62,884 nt of DNA, taken from CAZBDU01 sp964490725. Its GTDB lineage: Bacteria > Spirochaetota > Spirochaetia > SZUA-6 > DRHE01. Below the pieces are notes generated by a model. The model was not told the DNA's origin. It saw only the letters and a program-made list of their open reading frames with translations, and ran no database searches. A program made the position numbers and the translations under genes. Shown piece by piece: positions 43,138 to 50,807 of this stretch (position 1 is the first letter of the stretch; each line of letters opens with the position of its first letter). The stretch lies in the NCBI GenBank assembly GCA_964490725.1, contig CAZBDU010000024.1, forward strand, positions 1 to 62,884, in the 5' to 3' direction.

Positions 43138-44229
43138 TCATGGTCTCTCGACAACAGCCACCTCCGCTCTGCAAGCGGGTCCAGCAGGAGCTTTCTCGCC
43201 GAACCACCCGTCCGCATCCAACATGCCAAGAATCTCCGCACGCGTCATCTGGTGAGTCAGATCGGACGAATACTCGGAAAGACTGCCACTTCCCGGTCCC
43301 GCCGACCTCCCCTGAGGCGCAGCCCAGGATGGAATAAGGTAGTACTCAGCGTACTCGGTGGCACGCCACATCTCTTCCTCGGAGACCAGGACTTCATGCA
43401 TCTTTTCACCTGGTCGCACACCTACAATCCTCTGAGGGTAGTCGTGTCTCCCGGTAACGCCATAAGACAGCGCACTGGCCAAGTCCGCCAGGCGCGCTGC
43501 AGGCATCTTCCGGACCCAGAGCTCACCGGTCTTTCCTCTGACAGTCGCCAACAGAACTAGGCCTACGGCCTTCTTCAGTGTCAACTGAAATCTTGTCATC
43601 GCAGGATGAGTAATCGGCAAGGGTAGGCCTTGCTGAATGCAGTTATAGAACAACGGTACGACGCTGCCTCGGCTTCCTAGTACGTTGCCGTAGCGAACGC
43701 ACACAAACTTCGTCGTGCCGTTGCTGTGCGCGGGATCAAGCATGATGCGCTCTTGGATCGCTTTACTCATTCCCATGACGTTTACGGGTTTCACCGCCTT
43801 GTCAGTGCTGACGGCCACCACCGTCTCCACTCCAGCCTCAATGGCGGCCCTTCTCACATTGTTGGCTCCACATATGTTGGTTTGAACCGCTTCAAATGGC
43901 GCGAACTCACAATTGGGAACCTGCTTCAACGCGGCTGCGTGGAAGACGATGTGGACACCCTGCATCACCTCCCGCGTCCGGTCAAAATCCCGGACGTCCC
44001 CAAGGAGGAATACGAGATCGCTTCGCCCGGCGTATGCCGTGCGCATGTCGTACTGCTTTTTCTCGTCTCGACTGTAGATCCGAATGCTTGCCGGCTCGTA
44101 CTGAAAGAGTTCTCGTACGATCTGGTGGCCGAAACTACCTGTTCCACCAGTTACAGCAATGTTCTTGCCGCGAAAAACGCTGCATAGAACCTCCGCGCCG
44201 GCGTCCAAGCCCTGTTCTCTCGACTCCAA
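43138..44229 (-). CDS. UDP-GlcNAc 4,6-dehydratase-type SDR (CapE/FnlA-like)
   Basis: 363 residues from TTG 44229, which has an AAAGGAGG site. NITVTGGTGSFG-type opening (NIAVTGGTGSFGHQIV), IYSRDEKKQYDMRTAY, LLGDVRDFDRTREVM, FHAAALKQVPNCEFAPFEAV, VSTDKAVKPVNVMGMSKAIQ. The catalytic motif is M-x3-K instead of Y-x3-K, as in the soluble inverting dehydratases CapE, FnlA and PseB. Makes a UDP-4-keto-6-deoxy-HexNAc. With the RmlD-like SDR and WecB-like epimerase this can yield UDP-L-FucNAc. Confidence 0.88.
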   Translation of the reverse strand: MESREQGLDAGAEVLCSVFRGKNIAVTGGTGSFGHQIVRELFQYEPASIRIYSRDEKKQYDMRTAYAGRSDLVFLLGDVRDFDRTREVMQGVHIVFHAAALKQVPNCEFAPFEAVQTNICGANNVRRAAIEAGVETVVAVSTDKAVKPVNVMGMSKAIQERIMLDPAHSNGTTKFVCVRYGNVLGSRGSVVPLFYNCIQQGLPLPITHPAMTRFQLTLKKAVGLVLLATVRGKTGELWVRKMPAARLADLASALSYGVTGRHDYPQRIVGVRPGEKMHEVLVSEEEMWRATEYAEYYLIPSWAAPQGRSAGPGSGSLSEYSSDLTHQMTRAEILGMLDADGWFGEKAPAGPACRAEVAVVERP

Positions 44230-44682
44230 TCAGTCCTCCTTTCATCATCCACCATAGCGACACGGCTCCTTCCCTGCTGCTCGGCGAGGGCCGTCTGATA
44301 GTCACGCGCAATACGATCCGGTCGTGCCGAACGCCAACTCTCGCTCTGGCTCGCCAAGCACTTGCCCCACTGGTTGTTGCTGTTAGTCAAACCCACTCCT
44401 ACACAAGTGTGAAGACACTCCGTCAGACTTCTTCCTCCATACGAAACGCATCCGGCACCAAGCGACAGTCCATACGGCCGCTCAAGAATGATCGCGCGCT
44501 TTCAGGAAATCATGAGGCACCTCCCGACGCTCCTATGAACGCTGAACGCTTCGCCTACCGTCACGCTAGCGTCACTGCAACGATGCACACGATTCACTGC
44601 GCAAATCGGCACAACCGGCAATAACGCCTTCTAAAATGATGACAAGACAGACGATGCACTCTCCTCAAAGAGGGGTACATCC
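44230..44682. other. 453-bp gap between the dehydratase and Wzz genes
   Basis: No frame with family similarity, no strong hairpin and no repeat was seen. It contains the ribosome site of the dehydratase gene at its left edge. GC is low compared with the Wzz gene to its right, so this is close to the border of the low-GC island. Confidence 0.5.
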
Positions 44683-45933
44683 CTATCCCTGTCCGCGAAA
44701 TCGCTTCATGGCAGGTGGGTTGTTCCGAATGGTCCGTACTGCGTTCAATACAAAGACGACCACAACAGACAAAAAGAACGCCGCCACGGTCGCCACGATC
44801 ACGATGATCGATCGGGCGGGCCCGGATTTGAGCACGGGCACGTCCGCCATCTCGAGTATCTGGAGAATTGGTTCTTCTCCCTCCGCGGAAAGGCGGGCCA
44901 CCTCGTACTGCTGCGTTAGGACTTCGTAAATCTTGCTCTGCACCCGCAACTCGCGTTCCAGACGCCCAAATTGCACGGCCAGAGCAGGTATGTCTCCAAC
45001 CGCAAGAGCAGCATCCGTTGTGCTTGAGCTGTTGCTGCCGGTGGCGGTTCCCCCGAAGAAGCGCTGCTCCATCTCGGCGATAGCCTGCTGGAGTTGCTGT
45101 CGCTCCGCGCGCAGGCGCGCGCTCACCGGATCCTCCATGCGGGCGAATTGGGCGTACGTCTCGGCCTCGATTTCCTTGCTGATCAGGCGAGCCCGCATCT
45201 CCGCCAGGACCGTAATGTGCTCTTGTGCGTAGGTCTGAGGATCTGTGGCCCCGTAACGGCGCTGGAACGCCTGAATCTCCTCCTCTAGTCGAACGATCTC
45301 CCGATCCACGTCTACTAGCTTTGCTTGGAGCATATCCCGCTTGCGGCTCTCCCGATTGCCGCCGATCGTCGCAAAGCGTTGGTCCAGCAGCTCCACCATG
45401 CGGTTGACCACTTCGGTGGCAATCTGAGGATTGATGTCCTCGTACTTGATGGAGACCGTCCGCGTTTCCGGCTCGTACTGCACCGTGGAGTGCTTCCGCA
45501 CCGCCCGACGGGCGTTGTCCTTCACGAACCGCTTGATCTGATAGCGCTGTGCAATGTCGAACTCGTTCACGATCACGTCCACGATCGTGTTCCCCTTGAG
45601 GAGACGCACCGCAAGCTCGCCGTATCCGCCGCCGCCGCTCGGCAAACCGGCCAGTCCTGCTAGCCCGGTCTGGGCGAGCACAGCCCCAATGCCTGCGCTC
45701 GCGCTGTCATCGTGCACGAGCACCAACGCCTCGGGTTGGTACCGGTTCGGAAGCGGGCTCCGCTCCGGAGGCAACACCAGCGAGATCAGTGCGAAAAGGA
45801 CGGTCGCCACCGCTACCCCGGCGGTCAAACCCACGATGAGCCACTTGTATCGATACAGGATTCCGAAGATGGTGACGAGGTCCACCTCGTCCTGCCTCGA
45901 CTCGATGGGACCATGCGGTTGGGATTCACTCAT
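44683..45933 (-). CDS. Wzz/GumC-type chain-length determinant
   Basis: 416 residues. N-terminal Wzz domain with first membrane helix (YKWLIVGLTAGVAVATVLFA), periplasmic part with long coiled coil (about 185-330; KLVDVDREIVRLEEEIQAFQ, EIEAETYAQF, RAERQQLQQAIAEMEQR) and a second helix near the C-terminus (SIIVIVATVAAFFLSVVVVF). No tyrosine-kinase domain, so it is a Wzz/GumC-like co-polymerase. Sets polymer length together with Wzy. Its ATG overlaps the stop of the WecA fusion (ATGA). Confidence 0.88.
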   Translation of the reverse strand: MSESQPHGPIESRQDEVDLVTIFGILYRYKWLIVGLTAGVAVATVLFALISLVLPPERSPLPNRYQPEALVLVHDDSASAGIGAVLAQTGLAGLAGLPSGGGGYGELAVRLLKGNTIVDVIVNEFDIAQRYQIKRFVKDNARRAVRKHSTVQYEPETRTVSIKYEDINPQIATEVVNRMVELLDQRFATIGGNRESRKRDMLQAKLVDVDREIVRLEEEIQAFQRRYGATDPQTYAQEHITVLAEMRARLISKEIEAETYAQFARMEDPVSARLRAERQQLQQAIAEMEQRFFGGTATGSNSSSTTDAALAVGDIPALAVQFGRLERELRVQSKIYEVLTQQYEVARLSAEGEEPILQILEMADVPVLKSGPARSIIVIVATVAAFFLSVVVVFVLNAVRTIRNNPPAMKRFRGQG

Positions 45934-47768
45934 CCTACGCTCTTATTCGTGGGTTCCAGTGAGATGAAAAGCGTCCGACAGGAAAGGCCCGCGCTCCTGC
46001 AGGCTTCTTCGATTCGCCGTCGTACCGCGGGATCCAAGTGGTTGTCAGGAAGAATCAGCTCGCTCACCTCGTAGCTGTCCTTCAGCGCTCGAAGCTGGTC
46101 CAGTCCACCGAAAACCCGTAGCCCCTGCAGGGTGTGTCCTCGACTCGTCTCATCGTCGTCAATAACGGCCACCGCTCTCATGCCAAGCTCCCGCGCACAA
46201 CGCCGAAGATAGCTCAGGGTTAGGGCCCCGTCCTCACCGGTTCCGTACACGGCCACCGGCACGCCTCGGCGGCTGAGTGCGGCGAGGTACGAGCGCAGTC
46301 CGCGAAAGCCGAACCTGGTCATCACCAGTCCCAGGATCACAGCCATCCAGTCTATGAGCAACACCCCACGGGAAACTGCGGAGAATCCGTGTAGAAGCCC
46401 CAGAGCGCCGTACGCTACGCCAGCGCCTACCGTCACCGCCGCAATGACCCGCAGGATGTCCAGGGCCCCGGCGTAGCGCCAAATGGGACGATAGAGGCCG
46501 AAGAGGGCGAACACCGGAAGCCGCAGCAGTACCACCAAAGGTAGACTGCGGGTCAGAAACGCCTCCCGCTCGGGCGTGAGGCCGTCTTCGAAACGGAGAC
46601 AATGCGCCAGCACGAAGGCGGCCACCAGGATCGAAGCATCCACCAAGACGGCGAATGTCGGCTTCCAGCGCGCTCCAAACAGCGCCCGGGGCAGCCGCAA
46701 CAGACGTACCAGAATCGGCGCCCGTCCCCCATCGCCCGGAGCCAGCGCGTCCTGGTAGACGTTCTCCGCACCCAACCCGGCACCCAGAAGTCCGGCCGCC
46801 AGCACCGTGAATATCAGAATCGAGATCCGCAACCTCACATCCGACAGATAGAAAACGACTGCAAGCAGCCCGAACGCGGAAGCTACCCCGTACAGCAGCA
46901 GCACCGCCCGCGTCTCTGAGAGACCCATAGAGACCAGGCGGTGGGAAGAGTGATCCCGGCCGCCCCGAGAGACGGGACGGCCGTTAAGAGTCCGCAACAC
47001 GGTCACGAGGGTCGTATCCAGGATCGGTACGCCCAAGATCATGGCGGTCATGAACACCGCCAGGAGCCCCCGAACCTGGAGCGCATTCTGGACCATGACC
47101 GACAGGGCCGCCAGCGTGAAGCCCAGGAAGAGACTTCCACAGTCGCCCATGAAGATCCGTGCCGGCTTGAAATTGTAGAGCAGGAAGCCACTTGCGGCGC
47201 CGGCCACCGCAAAGGCGGCGACGGCCGGCCCCGACGCCCTCCCGATCAGGGCCATGACCCCCAGGAACAGTGCGGCAATGGCGCCCACACCGCTGGCCAG
47301 GCCGTCCATGTTGTCTATCAGGTTCACGCTGTTGGTCACTCCCAACAGCCAGAACAGTGTGAGGGGAACCGTGAACCACCGGGACGCGGCGACGGCGAAG
47401 AGATGCCCGCTGAACACGAACATCGTCGCGACGGCAAGCTGAAGTACCACCTTGATCGAAGGGCTCAACTTCAACCGGTCATCCGCCAGACCGGCGAGGA
47501 ACATGAGGCTTGCCCCGGCGGCAAAGGCCGGAACGATTCGACGGCCGGCAAGCAGAACGACAGCCGTGGCCACCCCGAAGTACAGCCCCACCCCTCCCAT
47601 CAGGACCGTCGTCTTGCGGTGCCATCGCTCCGCCGAGGGCAGCGCGACCCAGCCGAGCCTGCGGCCGAGCGCAATGATCCCCGGGGTCGCCGCAGCGACG
47701 ACGCCCAGGGCGATCGGCGCGGCGAGAAGCGAAAACCAGATGGAAGGCAGCCGTACTAGGCCGTCCAT
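45930..47768 (-). CDS. WecA-like polyprenyl-phosphate glycan-1-phosphate transferase fused to a PglF/CapD-type N-terminal module
   Basis: 612 residues. Residues 1-340 are a MraY/WecA-type integral membrane transferase: FLAGLADDRLKLSP, NSVNLIDNMDGLASGVGA, FMGDCGSLFLGFTLAAL, GGRDHSSHRLVSMGLSE (histidine loop). Residues ~360-612 add four membrane helices and a Rossmann-like domain (VPVAVYGTGEDGALTLSYLR, VAVIDDDETSRGHTLQGLRV, SELILPDNHL), as found before the SDR domain of PglF/CapD/WbpM or in polyprenyl transferases. No catalytic SDR part follows. Initiates repeat-unit synthesis on undecaprenyl phosphate. Overlaps both neighbours. Confidence 0.82.
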   Translation of the reverse strand: MDGLVRLPSIWFSLLAAPIALGVVAAATPGIIALGRRLGWVALPSAERWHRKTTVLMGGVGLYFGVATAVVLLAGRRIVPAFAAGASLMFLAGLADDRLKLSPSIKVVLQLAVATMFVFSGHLFAVAASRWFTVPLTLFWLLGVTNSVNLIDNMDGLASGVGAIAALFLGVMALIGRASGPAVAAFAVAGAASGFLLYNFKPARIFMGDCGSLFLGFTLAALSVMVQNALQVRGLLAVFMTAMILGVPILDTTLVTVLRTLNGRPVSRGGRDHSSHRLVSMGLSETRAVLLLYGVASAFGLLAVVFYLSDVRLRISILIFTVLAAGLLGAGLGAENVYQDALAPGDGGRAPILVRLLRLPRALFGARWKPTFAVLVDASILVAAFVLAHCLRFEDGLTPEREAFLTRSLPLVVLLRLPVFALFGLYRPIWRYAGALDILRVIAAVTVGAGVAYGALGLLHGFSAVSRGVLLIDWMAVILGLVMTRFGFRGLRSYLAALSRRGVPVAVYGTGEDGALTLSYLRRCARELGMRAVAVIDDDETSRGHTLQGLRVFGGLDQLRALKDSYEVSELILPDNHLDPAVRRRIEEACRSAGLSCRTLFISLEPTNKSVG

Positions 47769-48757
47769 GCCCTCAGCTCGGCTTCAGAAGAATAGAACGC
47801 GATCACGTCCCGCAGCGTCTCCTCCAGGGACCGCTGCGGGGCGAAGCCGACAAGGCTCCTCAGCAGCGTTACGTCGGGGACGCGGTGGAGCATGTCCTCA
47901 TAGCCCGGACCGTAGACGTCCTCATAGGGCACGTGGGTGACCGGGCTGCCGCTGCCGGTCAGCTCGATGATCCGCCACGCAAGCTCATTGATGCTCACCG
48001 GCTCTTCGCTGCCGACGTTGACGATCTCGCCGATGGCGGGAGGCTCCTCAAGAAGGCGCACGGTAGCCTCCACGGAATCCGCCACGTGGGTGAAGCACCG
48101 CGTCTGGGTGCCGTCGCCGTGGATCACCAGCGGCTCGCCCGCCAGGGCATGCTGCACGAATCTCGGAACCACCATCCCGTAGGATCCCGTCTGCCGAGGC
48201 CCCACAGTGTTGAAGTACCGTGCCACTACGACCTCGAGCCCGTTCTCGTCGAAGTACGCTCTTGACAGAAACTCGTCGAGCGCCTTGGTGCATCCGTAGG
48301 CCCATCGCCGTCTCTTGGTGCAGCCGAGGGTGATGTCGTCATGCTCCCGAAGGGCCCGGATCTCGGAATGCCCGTCCATCGTCTTTCCGTACACCTCGGA
48401 GGTCGATGCCAGGAGAACACGCTTGCGGTAACGGTGGCATACCTTCAGCACTTTCTCCGTACCCTGCACGTTGGTGAGGATCGTGCCGACCGGCTCCTCC
48501 ATCACGAGCTTCACCCCCACGACAGCAGCAAGATGAACTACCCGGTCTGCCTCCGAAATCAGCTCCTCGACTGCCGCGTCGTCCAACACGTCACCCGGAG
48601 TGAAAGAGAAGCGTTCCCTGCCCAGCAGGTGGGAAATGTTGCTCATGCTGCCGGTAGATAGATTGTCCAGCACGTGCACCACATCGCCCTGCTCGAACAG
48701 GTAGTCCGCCAGATGGCTGCCGATGAAGCCCGCCCCTCCGGTGATCACATATTTCAT
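47756..48757 (-). CDS. NAD-dependent nucleotide-sugar epimerase/dehydratase (UXS-like SDR)
   Basis: 333 residues. VITGGAGFIGSHLADYL, LLASTSEVYGK (S/T-x-S-E-V-Y), WAYGCTKALDEFLSRAY (Y-x3-K) and VARYFNTVGPRQTGSYGMVV. The pattern suits UDP-glucuronate decarboxylases and related UDP-sugar epimerases; with the nucleotide-sugar dehydrogenase of the same locus, UDP-xylose formation is possible, but UDP-Glc/GlcNAc 4-epimerisation is not excluded. The 3' end overlaps the WecA fusion by 13 bp. Start ATG with AGGTGGAGGAACT upstream. Confidence 0.85.
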   Translation of the reverse strand: MKYVITGGAGFIGSHLADYLFEQGDVVHVLDNLSTGSMSNISHLLGRERFSFTPGDVLDDAAVEELISEADRVVHLAAVVGVKLVMEEPVGTILTNVQGTEKVLKVCHRYRKRVLLASTSEVYGKTMDGHSEIRALREHDDITLGCTKRRRWAYGCTKALDEFLSRAYFDENGLEVVVARYFNTVGPRQTGSYGMVVPRFVQHALAGEPLVIHGDGTQTRCFTHVADSVEATVRLLEEPPAIGEIVNVGSEEPVSINELAWRIIELTGSGSPVTHVPYEDVYGPGYEDMLHRVPDVTLLRSLVGFAPQRSLEETLRDVIAFYSSEAELRAWTA

Positions 48758-48808
48758 CTGAGTTCCTCCACCTTCTCGTCAGATCGCGTGTGCTTCAGGC
48801 CCATGCAC

Positions 48809-50175
48809 CTAGTAGGCGTTCTTGTTCACAAGACCTCGGATGACAGTGAGCAGCAGGATCTTGATGTCGAACCAGAGGCTCCAGTTCTTGATGTAGTAGA
48901 GGTCGTAGGCCACCCGTTTCTCTATGCTGGTGTCTCCCCGCCATCCGTTCACCTGCGCCCATCCGGTCATGCTGCTCTTCACTTTCAGCCTCAGCATGTA
49001 GGCGGGGACTCGCTTGTTGGTGCGGGCGCTCCGGACGCGGTCCCACCAGGCTCATCTGTCCCTTCAGGACGTTCCACAGCTGAGGGAGCTCGTCCAGTGA
49101 GGCTCGGCGCAGAAAACTGCCGATAGCCGTTTTGCGCGGATCATCCTTTGTGGTCCATAGGTTCTCGTCATCCGGCCCCTGAGCCACCCGCATGGTCCGG
49201 AACTTCAACATCCTGAATCGCTCCCCCCGATGTTCATCCGTTCCTGCACGAAGAAAACGGGACCCTTGGAGCTGACCTTGACGAGGGCGGCGATGACGAG
49301 GAGGAGGGGAGACAAGAGCAGCAGCCCCAGGAAGGCGCCGGCGATGTCGATCGCCCTCTTCAGACCCAGCGCCCAGGCGGGCATGTGAGGGTTGTTCAGG
49401 CGGACTATGGGGATTCCCTCGAACTCCTCCACGGTGCATCCAATGACCGAGTGACTCAGCGCAGGCAGGATCAGGATGGAAGATGTGCTGTTGTAGCAGG
49501 CATCCAGCAGCCCGTCCATTCGCTCCGCTTTGTGGTTGTCGTAGCCAATGACGATCGTGTTGGGAGCGACTTCTTCGAGATAGCGCACGGCCTCCCGGAA
49601 GGGAACCTCGGGTATGTTGTGCGCCGAGGCCGCCCCATCGCTGTCGATCCATCCCTTGATGACAATCCCGATGTCCGGCAGAGATCGCAGAGATGAAACG
49701 TAGTCGATCATGCTCTTGCCGTTTCCCGCAAGAACGGTGTACCGCAGGTTGATCCCTTTGCGCCGCGAGTAGCGTATCAGGGACCGCGAAAGAAGGCGGA
49801 TGGCCAGCATGGTAATCTGGGTCGTGGGAAGGTACGGAAGGATGGTCAGCCGCGAGAAACGCTCCGGAGCCGCAAAATAGAGGATCACGACGAACGTCGC
49901 CAGACTCTGGACGGACGCCAGAACGATCTGGAACGTCTCTTTGTACCAGGAAGCATAACGATGCGTCTGGTAGAGATGATTGATGTTGTAGAACACGAGG
50001 GACGTGGCGACGATGATCGGGGTGAGTCGAGAAAGAAAGCCTCCTCTTCCGGCGTGCCGCCGGTACCCAGGACGCGGAATCGCAGTTGAAAGGCGATCAT
50101 CCATGCCGCTGCGACGGCCACCGCGTCTATCAAGTGTTGGAGGAAGAGATAGGAAATTCGTAACTTGCTGTACAT
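48809..50175 (-). pseudogene. Polyprenyl glycosylphosphotransferase (WbaP/WcaJ type) with three frame lesions
   Basis: Reading from ATG 50175: MYSKLRISYLFLQHLIDAVA (N-terminal membrane part) breaks near 50030; the second frame carries VLAGNGKSMIDYVSSLRSLP and LGLKRAIDIAGAFLGLLLLS to FFVQERMNIGG, then breaks at a C6 run (49223-49228), where one more base would give GERFRMLKFRTM. The third frame reaches SLVGPRPERP near 49030; the expected following ~6 residues are missing and the frame resumes as TNKRVPAYMLRLKVKSS to NKNAY at 48809. The ~17-bp deletion makes a sequencing error alone unlikely. Former initiating enzyme of the locus. Confidence 0.8.
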
Positions 50176-50291
50176 CCTGGTTGTCTCTGAACCGCCCCAC
50201 CACCCGCGGGGCGCAACCCGGCCCATATGGGGCCTGCTCCGTCGGTTCCACCGGGCATCTGACCCCCGGCCAGAGATAAACGAACTTATCG

Positions 50292-50325
50292 CCGCGAGAT
50301 GTCGCCGAAACTGACTACCTCGCGG
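50292..50325 (-). promoter_or_regulatory. Leader hairpin B of the polysaccharide operon
   Basis: On the minus strand CCGCGAG and CTCGCGG form a perfect 7-bp stem closing a 20-nt loop (with a further GTC/GAC pairing possible inside). It is separated by one base from hairpin A and lies 117 nt before the ATG of the first, now broken, gene. Confidence 0.5.
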
Positions 50326-50326
50326 T

Positions 50327-50348
50327 CAGACCTACCGACAAGGGTCTG
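50327..50348 (-). promoter_or_regulatory. Leader hairpin A with an ops-like loop
   Basis: On the minus strand CAGACC and GGTCTG enclose the loop CTTGTCGGTA. The segment GTCGGTAG matches 7 of 8 bases of the RfaH ops core GGCGGTAG and lies across the loop and the 3' arm. On the plus strand the same hairpin is followed by TTTT and could act as a terminator in that direction. Confidence 0.45.
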
Positions 50349-50396
50349 TTTTCGTTGTGTTCAACCAACAGGCACCGCAGAAAGGAAAGGACAGAC

Positions 50397-50660
50397 TTAC
50401 TGCTGCAGAGGTCGGTCGTCTGCATGCTGCACTTCCCGTGCCAGTTTTCCTATTGCCCCTTCAAGAGTGTATTTCTCGTGCTCCACCAGGGCCTTCACGT
50501 AGCGGGCGCGCTCGATGTCCTCAAGCGAGTATCGCCTGAACCTTCTGGTACCGCGCTCCACGTATATCGGCCGCACAATCCCCGCTCTCTCCCAGTAACG
50601 TAGCCGCTCCGTGGACACGCCGATCCGCCGCGCGGCCTCCACGGAGCCATATGAGTTCAC
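50397..50660 (-). CDS. MerR family transcriptional regulator
   Basis: 87 residues from GTG 50660 (GGAG site), or 107 from ATG 50720. MerR helix-turn-helix SVEAARRIGVSTERLRYWER and wing RRFRRYSLEDIERARYVKAL, followed by a short helix (LEGAIGKLAREVQHADDRPL) and no ligand-binding domain or metal cysteines. The shorter start is preferred because the longer version begins inside a 17-bp palindrome that looks like an operator. First regulator upstream of the polysaccharide operon leader. Confidence 0.8.
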   Translation of the reverse strand: MNSYGSVEAARRIGVSTERLRYWERAGIVRPIYVERGTRRFRRYSLEDIERARYVKALVEHEKYTLEGAIGKLAREVQHADDRPLQQ

Positions 50661-50675
50661 CTTGTTCTCCGAGTT

Positions 50676-50689
50676 CCGTTTCACTTTAT
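50676..50689. repeat. 14-bp direct repeat copy 1
   Basis: CCGTTTCACTTTAT, identical to 50794-50807, 118 bp away. The two copies bracket the dyads upstream of the merR gene. Confidence 0.5.
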
Positions 50690-50698
50690 GCTTGTGCC

Positions 50699-50715
50699 AA
50701 AACGGATACCGTTTT
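50699..50715. promoter_or_regulatory. 17-bp palindrome in the merR promoter region
   Basis: AAAACGG-ATA-CCGTTTT, perfect 7-bp arms. Spacing is compatible with a MerR-type dimer site. It lies about 40 bp before the preferred merR start. Confidence 0.5.
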
Positions 50716-50766
50716 CTCATGCTACACGCCCAGCGAAATCTTGGTACCCGGAATCAATGGGTAGGC

Positions 50767-50789
50767 ACCGGGTATGGGCGATACCCGGT
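50767..50789. promoter_or_regulatory. 23-bp dyad between the PAS-LuxR gene and merR
   Basis: ACCGGGTAT and ATACCCGGT, perfect 9-bp arms around 5 bases; a further half site GGTACCCGG lies at about 50744-50752. Could be the MerR operator, the LuxR site or a terminator stem for the PAS-LuxR gene. Confidence 0.45.
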
Positions 50790-50793
50790 GGCG

Positions 50794-50807
50794 CCGTTTC
50801 ACTTTAT
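50794..50807. repeat. 14-bp direct repeat copy 2
   Basis: CCGTTTCACTTTAT, second copy, overlapping the last codons of the PAS-LuxR gene. Confidence 0.5.

Noticed and set aside
50397..50720. MerR start at ATG 50720
   Set aside because: Would place a 17-bp palindrome inside the coding region and add a basic non-homologous leader; GTG 50660 has a better ribosome site.
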